A stretch of DNA of 7,063 bases from an uncultured Porphyromonadaceae bacterium (GCA_905193995.1 CAJJQT010000101.1:1-7063), one strand, 5' to 3'. Numbered from the stretch's first letter, positions 1 through 6,041 are shown. Notes: a model not told the origin generated them from the sequence alone. Made by a program: numbers and translations.

Positions 1-526
1 CAGGAGGAGCAGAAACAACAATCTCTTCACGGATAGTCTGCTTGTTGAGGTCATTTGTACCTTCGGTCACGTCGATAGCGCCGATCTGAGCCTCGTTCTG
101 AGTTGCCTCTTCCTGAGTCTTGACTTCCTTTGTAGCATCGTACTGGTCGTCCTCGACCACAAGGATGTCGGTCACACGCTGTTCGTTAGCGACTTCTTCG
201 GGCTGAATGATTTCTTCTTCAGGCTGCTCGATGATAGGCTGCTCCTCTTCCATTTCCTCTTCCATTGCTTCGTCCTGAGCCATCTGAGCCATTTCCTGGT
301 CGATAGCGGCATCGGGGCCTTCTTCTTCGTTTTTAGAGAAAACGCCCTTGACACCGAGGAAAAGGATGACGAGGATAACTGCGAGCACAGAGAGTACGAT
401 GATCACTGCGCGGGTGTGGCGGTGAGGCGATTCCTTGCGCATTTCATATGCGCCGAAATCCTGATTCTTGCCTTCAAAGACTATATCGCGCCACTCTTTT
501 GATGAAAGATCTACATCTTTTGCCAT
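1..526 (-). CDS. tonB: Energy transducer TonB, amino-terminal part (runs off left edge)
   Basis: TonB couples the ExbB-ExbD proton motor in the inner membrane to TonB-dependent transporters in the outer membrane. The reading frame starts at ATG 526-524 and stays open to the edge, giving 175 residues. Residues 1-39 are cytoplasmic and include DFGAYEMRKE (23-32), which matches the FGAY-x-x-R motif common at the start of Bacteroidota TonB proteins. A single membrane helix spans about residues 40-63. It is followed by a strongly acidic, Glu/Gln-rich stretch from about residue 66 to 125, with EEEMEEEQP and QPEEE-type runs, instead of the Pro/Lys-rich linker of enterobacterial TonB. The carboxy-terminal domain that contacts transporters lies outside the window, so family membership rests on the amino end and on the operon. 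The gene begins 30 bases after the second exbD and is probably co-transcribed with it. No Shine-Dalgarno sequence is visible; the spacer holds a tandem TTAACCG pair. Confidence 0.88.
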   Translation of the reverse strand, partial: MAKDVDLSSKEWRDIVFEGKNQDFGAYEMRKESPHRHTRAVIIVLSVLAVILVILFLGVKGVFSKNEEEGPDAAIDQEMAQMAQDEAMEEEMEEEQPIIEQPEEEIIQPEEVANEQRVTDILVVEDDQYDATKEVKTQEEATQNEAQIGAIDVTEGTNDLNKQTIREEIVVSAPP

Positions 527-556
527 TTTCGTTTTGTACGGTTAACGGTTAATAAA

Positions 557-1294
557 TCATTTCGTTCTCACTGTGGGGCGTATAATCTGAGTTCCGTGCT
601 GAGCCTGGTAGTGCTCGAGCAGCAGTGTGTCAGTGTGCGTGGGGAGCTCGATGCTGTAGCGCGAGATCTGGTTGATCTGCATTTCATCGAGTGCGTTGAT
701 CAGACCTTCGTAAGTGGTGTTGGGACCGGGCTTGATCACGACAACGGGACGAGTCTTGAGAGTATCGGCAGCATTCTTGCGGGCCTGTTCCTCGAATTCT
801 TCCTTGGTGATCTCCTTGTTCTTCCACCTTGTCTTGAGGTCGTCATACACCTTCATTACTTCTTCGTTGCGTTCACGGAGAATCTTGCGGATACCCTGGG
901 GCATCTTGTTCTGGTTGCCGATGAACTGCTCGTGGCTGAGGTAGTTGTTGGCAAATGTCGTGTCGGCGACACCCTGATAGTAATAAATGTGGTGTACGGT
1001 CTTGCCTGTCTCGGCGTCGACTTTCGGCTTGTCGCCCTCATACTCGGTGTCGAGAATCAGGGTGATTGCTTCGGAAGCCTTGGCCTGGGCCTGCTGCTCT
1101 TTCTTCACATCCTCATTGGTCGGGAGCACGATCTGCAGAGTCTGCGACTTGATCATGGTCGTACAGAGCATGAAGAATGTGATCAGAAGCATGTTCATGT
1201 CCACCATGGGGGTAAAGTCCACATGGATCTGCATCTTCTTCTGGGCGCCTTTCTTTTTCTTGCCGCCCTTGTCGGATTGTTCTATTTGAGCCAT
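557..1294 (-). CDS. exbD: ExbD/TolR-family proton-channel subunit, second copy (long form)
   Basis: ExbD is the single-pass partner of ExbB; its membrane aspartate takes part in proton conduction that drives TonB. The protein has 245 residues, against about 140 for enterobacterial ExbD. A Lys-rich cytoplasmic tail (residues 9-20) precedes TPMVDMNMLLITFFML (28-43). Asp32 there aligns with the essential aspartate of E. coli ExbD (TPFIDVML). The membrane helix is about residues 30-49. The usual periplasmic fold ends in a conserved-looking segment, PVVVIKPGPNTTYEGL (183-198), followed by LDEMQI. Between them lies a charged, probably helical insertion at about residues 131-180. The gene starts 12 bases after the preceding exbD, with an AAAGG that could serve as ribosome binding site. 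It could equally be called TolR-like, but the adjacent tonB favours ExbD. Its sequence differs clearly from the other copy, so the pair is not a recent duplication. Confidence 0.92.
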   Translation of the reverse strand: MAQIEQSDKGGKKKKGAQKKMQIHVDFTPMVDMNMLLITFFMLCTTMIKSQTLQIVLPTNEDVKKEQQAQAKASEAITLILDTEYEGDKPKVDAETGKTVHHIYYYQGVADTTFANNYLSHEQFIGNQNKMPQGIRKILRERNEEVMKVYDDLKTRWKNKEITKEEFEEQARKNAADTLKTRPVVVIKPGPNTTYEGLINALDEMQINQISRYSIELPTHTDTLLLEHYQAQHGTQIIRPTVRTK

Positions 1295-1299
1295 AGGGT

Positions 1300-1308
1300 T
1301 TTACCTTT
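1300..1308 (-). promoter_or_regulatory. Possible ribosome binding site of the second exbD
   Basis: On the minus strand this reads AAAGGTAAA, with the GG 9 bases before the ATG at 1294. It overlaps the TAA stop of the upstream exbD. The same nine bases precede the first exbD. Strong Shine-Dalgarno sequences are uncommon in Bacteroidota, so the role is inferred. Confidence 0.4.
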
Positions 1309-2122
1309 AATTAGTGGGTTCATCTTCAGATTTAAGCGCAGTCATAAGGCTGAACTTGTTGAGCTTCATAGTCTGGAGGTTGTCGAAAACTTCCTGCACG
1401 GTGGTGAAGGGAGTGTCCTTGTCGGCCTTGACTGCGATACCCTGGCCTTCGCGCATAAGAGCAGCGTAGAGGTTATGCAGGTTGGCGGCGTCCTCCGGGT
1501 TGGTCAGAGCGGCGAGCTGTTCGCCGTTGATGTCGCGGGCAACGTCATAGATTGCCTTGAGCCAGACCTGAAAATCGTTGAGCTGACCTTCGCGGTTCTT
1601 GTTACCGTTGATAGGTATACCGACGAGCGGATTGGCCATGTCGCCCTGGAATTTATCGCGGTCTGTCACCGACATGCTCAGAAATTGCGGCAGAGCAGTG
1701 AACGGAACACCGAACATATTGATCTTGCCGAATTCTGCGACCTGTGCGTTGGTGAGATTGACGGGATGGTTCTTGTGCTGCTCGTTGTAGATCGACAGAG
1801 CCTTCTGGAGCATCATCACGCGAACTTTTTCGCTTGAGTATGTCGAGTCGGCATCGCCGGTGAACGAGATGAAGATTTTACCTTCCGCAACAGTCGGGTC
1901 CTGCATCTTGCCGGACTTGTCGGCCGAAGAGATAAGTACCGTCACAAGATTGTTGACAGGTACTTTTTCCTCTGAAACAGACGACGGCGTGTAAACGATC
2001 GTCGGCTCCTTCTGCAGGAAGGTTGAAGTCAACATGAAGAAAGTAAGCAAAAGAACGGTCACGTCACTCATCGCGGTCATGTCGATGAGGGTACTCTTTC
2101 TTTTAATTTTTACTTTTCCCAT
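1307..2122 (-). CDS. exbD: ExbD/TolR-family proton-channel subunit, first copy (long form)
   Basis: This is the first of two ExbD-type subunits between exbB and the end of the operon. The protein has 271 residues. A short basic start (MGKVKIKRKS) leads to IDMTAMSDVTVLLLTFFML (13-31). Asp20 sits at the position of the essential ExbD membrane aspartate, and the helix is about residues 18-37. The periplasmic part ends with QGIAVKADKDTPFTTVQEVF (227-246), like the ExbD/TolR terminal fold. Between about residues 90 and 210 there is a long extra region, with stretches such as NPLVGIPINGNKN, that ordinary ExbD lacks. The start ATG lies 42 bases after exbB, with AAAGG five bases ahead of it. Both copies keep the membrane aspartate, so both could be active in the channel. 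A TolR-like role is the alternative. Confidence 0.9.
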   Translation of the reverse strand: MGKVKIKRKSTLIDMTAMSDVTVLLLTFFMLTSTFLQKEPTIVYTPSSVSEEKVPVNNLVTVLISSADKSGKMQDPTVAEGKIFISFTGDADSTYSSEKVRVMMLQKALSIYNEQHKNHPVNLTNAQVAEFGKINMFGVPFTALPQFLSMSVTDRDKFQGDMANPLVGIPINGNKNREGQLNDFQVWLKAIYDVARDINGEQLAALTNPEDAANLHNLYAALMREGQGIAVKADKDTPFTTVQEVFDNLQTMKLNKFSLMTALKSEDEPTN

Positions 2123-2123
2123 A

Positions 2124-2132
2124 TTTACCTTT
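2124..2132 (-). promoter_or_regulatory. Possible ribosome binding site of the first exbD
   Basis: The minus strand reads AAAGGTAAA followed by T and then the ATG at 2122, so the AGG sits 5 bases before the start, a workable Shine-Dalgarno spacing. The same nonamer lies ahead of the second exbD but not ahead of exbB or tonB. Confidence 0.45.
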
Positions 2133-2164
2133 TATTAACTTGTGAATATTACGGTAAACCGGGA

Positions 2165-2995
2165 TTAGTGGGTAGCGGCGAATGTCTGAACGATTGAGAA
2201 ACCGATTTCGTCGATAGCGTAGGTCAGGTTGTCGATCTTGTTGGTGTAGAAGTTATACGAGATAACGGCGAATGCACCGGTTGCGATACCGAAGGCGGTG
2301 TTGATAAGGGCCTCCGAGATACCGGTCGACAGTTCGGTCGAGTCAGGAGCGCCCGACTGAGCGAGGGCCTGGAACGACTTGATCATACCCATCACAGTAC
2401 CGAGCAGACCGACGAGGGTACCGAGGGTGGTGAGGGTAGCGACGATGGGGAGGTTCTGCTGCAGAGCGGGCATTTCGAGAGCGGTAGCCTCTTCAACTTC
2501 CTTCTGGAGAGTAGCGATCTTCTGCTCTTTGGTGAGGACGGTGTTCTCATCCATTTCTTTGTAACGTACGAGGGCAGCCGAAACGACAGCGGCAACCGAA
2601 CCCTTCTGGGCCTTGCAGAGCTTCTGAGCGCCTTCGATGTCGTTCTTCACGAGGCAAGCCTTGACGTTGGCAACGAACTTGGCGATGCTGCCTTTGCCCT
2701 TGGCCGAGTTGAGGGCGAACCAGCGCTCAACCGAGATAACGATAACGGTGAGGAAGAGGGTCTGGAGGATAGGCACGATGAAGCCGCCCTTGTAGACGGT
2801 GCCCCAGAGGTTCTTGGGATGTCCGTCTTCGAAGTGCATGTCGTTACCGAACCAGAAGATGAAGAGGAGTACACACACGATAGCGCAGATCAGGATGACC
2901 CATGATGCGTTCTTGATACCGGGGGCGTTCTTCTTTTGGGGTTTGTTCTTTGCGACGGGCTTGCCCATCGGAACAGTAGGCTTTTGAGCTTCCAT
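2165..2995 (-). CDS. exbB: MotA/TolQ/ExbB-family proton channel subunit
   Basis: ExbB forms the multi-subunit inner-membrane channel around ExbD and drives TonB with the proton gradient. I place the start at ATG 2995 (276 residues); an in-frame TTG nine bases upstream is possible but less likely. Predicted membrane helices lie at about residues 31-50, 72-94, 182-208 and 225-250. The last two carry the family signature: GLLGTVMGMI (197-206) and GISEALINTAFG (225-236). Residues 95-181 form the large cytoplasmic loop. Enterobacterial ExbB has three helices; the first one here is extra. It follows a Lys/Pro-rich tail that would sit in the cytoplasm by the positive-inside rule. This is the first gene of the exbB-exbD-exbD-tonB operon, behind a leader of about 165 bases and a good Bacteroides-type promoter. 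TolQ is the alternative name; the adjacent tonB supports ExbB. Confidence 0.93.
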   Translation of the reverse strand: MEAQKPTVPMGKPVAKNKPQKKNAPGIKNASWVILICAIVCVLLFIFWFGNDMHFEDGHPKNLWGTVYKGGFIVPILQTLFLTVIVISVERWFALNSAKGKGSIAKFVANVKACLVKNDIEGAQKLCKAQKGSVAAVVSAALVRYKEMDENTVLTKEQKIATLQKEVEEATALEMPALQQNLPIVATLTTLGTLVGLLGTVMGMIKSFQALAQSGAPDSTELSTGISEALINTAFGIATGAFAVISYNFYTNKIDNLTYAIDEIGFSIVQTFAATH

Positions 2996-3050
2996 TTTTA
3001 ACAATACTTTTTTTGTGAATTATTAATTGGTATTTGTTTATAAAGTTATT

Positions 3051-3076
3051 TTAAGTCAAGATTTAAGTCTTAAGTC
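3051..3076 (-). repeat. Three copies of GACTTAA in the exbB leader
   Basis: On the minus strand GACTTAA occurs at 3076-3070, 3069-3063 and 3057-3051: two abutting copies, a 5-base gap, then a third. The block lies 56-81 bases before the exbB start and downstream of the proposed promoter, so it would be in the transcribed leader. It could be a binding site for a regulator, or simply AT-rich chance repetition. Confidence 0.4.
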
Positions 3077-3108
3077 GTAGGTCAGTTTTTCATGAATCTT
3101 CGTTAGTT

Positions 3109-3148
3109 AACCGCGCCTCTGCGGGTTTTACGGCCATCCCTGCGGCCG
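3109..3148 (-). promoter_or_regulatory. Possible hairpins in the 5' leader of exbB
   Basis: Within the inferred leader (about 3163 to 2996), CGGCC (3148-3144) can pair with GGCCG (3135-3131) across an 8-base loop. Just after it, AACCCGC (3127-3121) can pair with GCGGTT (3114-3109) with one bulged C and a 6-base loop. These GC-rich pairs stand out in an AT-rich region. No known riboswitch was recognised. Structure and function are inferred by eye only. Confidence 0.3.
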
Positions 3149-3168
3149 ACTTTCTCAAATTCATCACG

Positions 3169-3199
3169 CAAATTTAACCCTAAATTTTAAACCTGCAAA
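3169..3199 (-). promoter_or_regulatory. Bacteroides-type promoter for the exbB-exbD-exbD-tonB operon
   Basis: The minus strand has TTTG (3199-3196), exactly 19 bases, then TAAATTTG (3176-3169). This matches the Bacteroidota housekeeping consensus TTTG-N19-21-TAnnTTTG in every fixed position. Transcription would start near 3163, leaving a leader of about 165 bases before the exbB ATG. A second, weaker candidate is TAACTTTA (3048-3041), closer to the gene but without a good upstream element. Confidence 0.65.
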
Positions 3200-3278
3200 A
3201 CATTTATGATATTTTTTTGCCATTCTTCGGCGCTTTATTAGTTTTTTCAGGCGCCGGGGCTCTTTTTTGTCTAAATTA

Positions 3279-3309
3279 TCTGAAGTTATCGAAAATATTA
3301 TTACATTTG
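3279..3309 (+). promoter_or_regulatory. Bacteroides-type promoter for nadE
   Basis: TACATTTG (3302-3309) matches the TAnnTTTG element fully. TCTG (3279-3282), 19 bases upstream, matches the TTTG element at three of four positions. The start of transcription would be near 3315, about 42 bases before the nadE ATG. It is divergent from the exbB promoter, with about 80 bases between the two elements. Confidence 0.6.
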
Positions 3310-3324
3310 TGGTCTGCAATCCAC

Positions 3325-3347
3325 AGAGATCAATCATAGAGATCAAT
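3325..3347 (+). repeat. 10-bp direct repeat in the nadE leader
   Basis: AGAGATCAAT occurs at 3325-3334 and again at 3338-3347, a 13-base period with CAT between. It lies between the predicted transcription start and the nadE ATG. It could be an operator or a leader element controlling NAD synthesis; no known operator was recognised. Confidence 0.45.
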
Positions 3348-3356
3348 TTAAAAGAC

Positions 3357-5291
3357 ATGACAAACGGATTTTTCAGGGTCGCGTCGTGCGTACCTCTGGT
3401 CAGCATCGCCGATCCGGACGCCAACATAGCCGCCATAAGCGAATGCCTCGAATATGCATCGCGCCGCGGGGCTGCGATCGCTGTCTTTCCCGAGATGGCC
3501 GTCACGGCATACACCTGCGCCGACCTGTTCCACAACTCCACATTATATAATACGGCGCTTGAGGCCTTGGGGCGCCTCACCGACAGCTACCGGCCCGGAT
3601 GGCCGACGGCCTTCGTCGGAATGCCCGTGATGCGCCGCGGCAAGCTCTACAACTGCGCTGTCGTCATCGACCGCGGTAAGATCCTGGCCGTCGTGCCGAA
3701 GACATTCCTGCCGTCGTACAACGAATTCTACGAGAAGCGCTGGTTCTCGCCGGCGCCGTCAGAGCGCGGCCTGACAGTGGAGCTGCTCGGACGCGAGGTG
3801 CCGTTCGGCACCGACATCATCGTCCGCAAGGACGGCGTCGCCGTCGGAGCCGAGATATGCGAGGATCTGTGGGCACCCCTGCCTCCGTCGACGTACGCAG
3901 CACTGGCGGGAGCACAGGTGATCGTCAATCTATCGGCAAGCGATGACGTAGTCGGCAAGTTCGACTATCTGCGCTCGCTCGTAGCCCAGCAGAGCGCGCG
4001 AGCGCTCTGCGCCTACGTATATTCCTCGGCAGGTTATGGCGAGTCGTCGACCGACCTTGTGTTCCACGGCAAGACTATCGTAGCCGAAAACGGCCACACT
4101 ACCGTCAGCCGCTGCCTTAAGAATCAGAAGAAAGACGCCGTGGCGCTGTGCGATGTCAACATAGCTGCGCTCGACCACGACCGCATACATCTGCGCACGT
4201 GGGGCGACGCCGCCGACCGTGCCGGAGTCGCATCAGCGTACCGGTTTGTAGATGCCGAAGATTCGACTGTCAGGCCACAGGGCAATCTGTTCAAAGTCAA
4301 CCCACATCCGTTCGTGCCGGCCGACGGCGCGGAACTTGCCGAGCGCTGCGAGGAAATCCTGTCGATACAGTGCGCCGGGCTACGCCGACGCCTCGACGCC
4401 ACCCACTGCGGCCGACTCGTCGTGGGCATCTCCGGCGGTCTCGACTCGACGCTGGCCCTGCTGGTGGCCGTCCGTACGCTTGACGCCATGGGCCTTGACC
4501 GAAGCGGCATCACCGGTGTGACGATGCCAGGATTCGGCACCACCGACCGCACACACGACAATGCCGTTGCGCTGATGAAAGCGCTCGGCGTCACCGTCCG
4601 CCAGATATCGATAGTAAAGGCCGTAAACCAGCACTTCGCCGACATCGGCCACGACCCGGCCGTACACGACGTCACCTACGAAAACTCACAGGCGCGCCAG
4701 CGCACCCTGCTGCTGATGGACATAGCCAACCAGGTCGGCGGTCTGGTGCTCGGCACCGGCGACCTGTCGGAGCTCGCCCTGGGCTGGGCGACATATAACG
4801 GCGACCACATGTCGATGTACGGCGTCAACGCAGGCGTACCCAAGACTCTCGTGCAGCATCTGGTGCGATACTTCGCCACCGAAGCCGCCGACAAGGACGT
4901 CGCGGCAATCCTGCTCGACATACTCGACACCCCTATTTCGCCCGAGCTGATCCCTGCCGACGAGAAAGGCAACATCACACAGAAGACAGAGGACCTTGTC
5001 GGCCCCTACGAACTGCATGATTTCTTTCTCTACAATATGCTGCGCCACGGCTACACGCCGCGCACCATCTACAAGCTCGCCCTCGTCGCGTTCGGCGCCA
5101 AATACGATTCGGAGACCATCCGCCACTGGCTGCGCACCTTCGTACGCCGTTTTTTCGCACAGCAGTTCAAGCGGTCGTGTCTTCCCGACGGCCCCAAGGT
5201 GGGAAGCATCACCCTCTCGCCCCGCGGCGACTGGCGCATGCCGTCCGACGCGTCGGCCGCAGCATGGCTACGCGAATGCGACGAACTCTGA
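3357..5291 (+). CDS. nadE: Glutamine-dependent NAD+ synthetase
   Basis: This enzyme performs the last step of NAD+ synthesis, amidating nicotinic acid adenine dinucleotide with ATP and ammonia released from glutamine in its own glutaminase domain. It is cytoplasmic. The 644-residue length is normal for the two-domain bacterial form. Residues 1 to about 290 are the nitrilase-type glutaminase, with triad Glu46 (FPEMAVTAYTC), Lys115 (VVPKTFLPSYNEF) and Cys168 (GAEICEDLW). From about residue 330 follows the synthetase, with the ATP-binding SGGLDS at 359-364 and the family stretches LGTGDLSELALGW (465-477) and NGDHMSMYGVNAGVPKT (481-497). I chose ATG 3357: it gives the family's usual amino end, and it lies after the predicted promoter, whereas the in-frame TTG at 3267 lies before it. 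The gene looks richer in GC than its neighbours by eye. It is intact and probably transcribed alone. Confidence 0.96.
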   Translation: MTNGFFRVASCVPLVSIADPDANIAAISECLEYASRRGAAIAVFPEMAVTAYTCADLFHNSTLYNTALEALGRLTDSYRPGWPTAFVGMPVMRRGKLYNCAVVIDRGKILAVVPKTFLPSYNEFYEKRWFSPAPSERGLTVELLGREVPFGTDIIVRKDGVAVGAEICEDLWAPLPPSTYAALAGAQVIVNLSASDDVVGKFDYLRSLVAQQSARALCAYVYSSAGYGESSTDLVFHGKTIVAENGHTTVSRCLKNQKKDAVALCDVNIAALDHDRIHLRTWGDAADRAGVASAYRFVDAEDSTVRPQGNLFKVNPHPFVPADGAELAERCEEILSIQCAGLRRRLDATHCGRLVVGISGGLDSTLALLVAVRTLDAMGLDRSGITGVTMPGFGTTDRTHDNAVALMKALGVTVRQISIVKAVNQHFADIGHDPAVHDVTYENSQARQRTLLLMDIANQVGGLVLGTGDLSELALGWATYNGDHMSMYGVNAGVPKTLVQHLVRYFATEAADKDVAAILLDILDTPISPELIPADEKGNITQKTEDLVGPYELHDFFLYNMLRHGYTPRTIYKLALVAFGAKYDSETIRHWLRTFVRRFFAQQFKRSCLPDGPKVGSITLSPRGDWRMPSDASAAAWLRECDEL

Positions 5292-5311
5292 GCCGGCAAC
5301 GCGCGAGCGAG

Positions 5312-5347
5312 ATTGCAAAACTTCGACAGGTCTGTTTGTTTTGCAAT
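5312..5347. terminator. Perfect 10-bp inverted repeat after nadE, possible terminator
   Basis: ATTGCAAAAC (5312-5321) and GTTTTGCAAT (5338-5347) are perfect reverse complements around a 16-base loop, starting 21 bases after the nadE stop. No clean T-run follows; the next bases are GTATAAATATATAAG. It may end nadE transcription or act as an operator upstream of sodB. TTTG at 5335-5338 with TATAAGAC 18 bases later is a weak sodB promoter candidate overlapping the right arm. Confidence 0.5.
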
Positions 5348-5465
5348 GTATAAATATATAAGACAGCACACGAGAAAACGGCAAAGGAATGGGCTGAGGT
5401 GAACTTTTTCGTGTCAGAGGCGTTTTATGAGTAACATTTAACTCAAACAAAAAACGTCTGCCGAT

Positions 5466-6041
5466 ATGAAATACGTACAACCCGAACTACCCTACAGCCG
5501 CGACGCTCTGGCTCCCGCCATCAGCGCCGAAACCGTAGACTATCACTATGGTAAGCACGAAAAAGCTTACATCGACAACCTGAACCGCCTCATCAAAGGC
5601 ACGGAATACGACGATATGGATCTCGAAGAGATCATCACATCGTCGAAAGGGCCGCTGTTCAACAACGCATCGCAGGCCTGGAACCATATATTCTATTTCT
5701 TCACCTTCTCACCCGACGGCTCGCGGGAGCCTTCAGGCGAACTCCGCCGCGCCATCGACCGCGATTTCGGCTCTTTCGATAAATTCAAGGAAGCCTTCGT
5801 CGAAGCCGGCGTAGGCCTGTTCGGTTCGGGCTGGGTATGGCTTTCGCGGGATAATGACGGCAAGCTCGTCATAACTCAAGGTCCCAACGCCTCGAACCCG
5901 CTGACCGAAGGCCTGACGCCGCTGCTCACATTCGACGTGTGGGAGCATGCCTATTATCTCGATTATCAGAACAGACGCGCCGACGCCCTCAAAGCCCTGT
6001 GGGACATTGTGGACTGGGACGTTGTCGAAGGAAGATATTAA
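5466..6041 (+). CDS. sodB: Superoxide dismutase, Fe/Mn family (iron-type signature)
   Basis: The enzyme converts superoxide to oxygen and hydrogen peroxide in the cytoplasm, protecting an anaerobe during oxygen exposure. It has 191 residues, a normal length. The metal ligands are all present: His27 (in YHYGKHEKAY), His74 (in NNASQAWNHIF), Asp157 and His161 (in DVWEHAYY). Second-shell residues His31, Tyr35, Trp123 and Trp125 are also kept. Gln70 comes from the amino-terminal half, as in iron enzymes; manganese enzymes use a Gln from the carboxy half, which is absent. Thr155, two residues before Asp157, is the position where the cambialistic Porphyromonas gingivalis enzyme has Gly. Iron preference is therefore likely, but dual metal use cannot be excluded. 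The ATG at 5466 has no evident Shine-Dalgarno sequence and follows a 174-base spacer, so the gene probably has its own promoter. Confidence 0.96.
   Translation: MKYVQPELPYSRDALAPAISAETVDYHYGKHEKAYIDNLNRLIKGTEYDDMDLEEIITSSKGPLFNNASQAWNHIFYFFTFSPDGSREPSGELRRAIDRDFGSFDKFKEAFVEAGVGLFGSGWVWLSRDNDGKLVITQGPNASNPLTEGLTPLLTFDVWEHAYYLDYQNRRADALKALWDIVDWDVVEGRY

Noticed and set aside
172..354. Leftward 60-codon frame within tonB
   Set aside because: It is out of frame with tonB, and its low-complexity Lys/Ser product simply reflects the Glu-rich linker codons read in another frame.
596..1837. Long rightward open frame (413 codons) antisense to both exbD genes
   Set aside because: It runs through two well-supported genes and their junction on the other strand, starts with GTG, and its translation has no recognisable domain. 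It is a codon-use shadow.
2996..3004. TTG start that would add three residues to ExbB
   Set aside because: An ATG nine bases downstream is the more likely start, and nothing supports the TTG.
3267..3356. TTG start that would add 30 residues to NAD synthetase
   Set aside because: The added residues do not look like the family amino end, and the TTG lies upstream of the predicted promoter. ATG 3357 gives the expected start.
3164..3580. Leftward open frame of 138 codons across the divergent control region and the start of nadE
   Set aside because: It overlaps the two predicted promoters and the conserved nadE amino end, and has no recognisable domain.
4124..4675. Leftward open frame of 183 codons inside nadE
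   Set aside because: It lies wholly within the clear NAD synthetase gene, in GC-rich sequence where antisense frames stay open by chance, and resembles no family.
5292..5465. Possible small gene or RNA between nadE and sodB
   Set aside because: No start codon followed by a plausible coding frame, and no tRNA-like or known RNA structure was seen; only the inverted repeat stands out.
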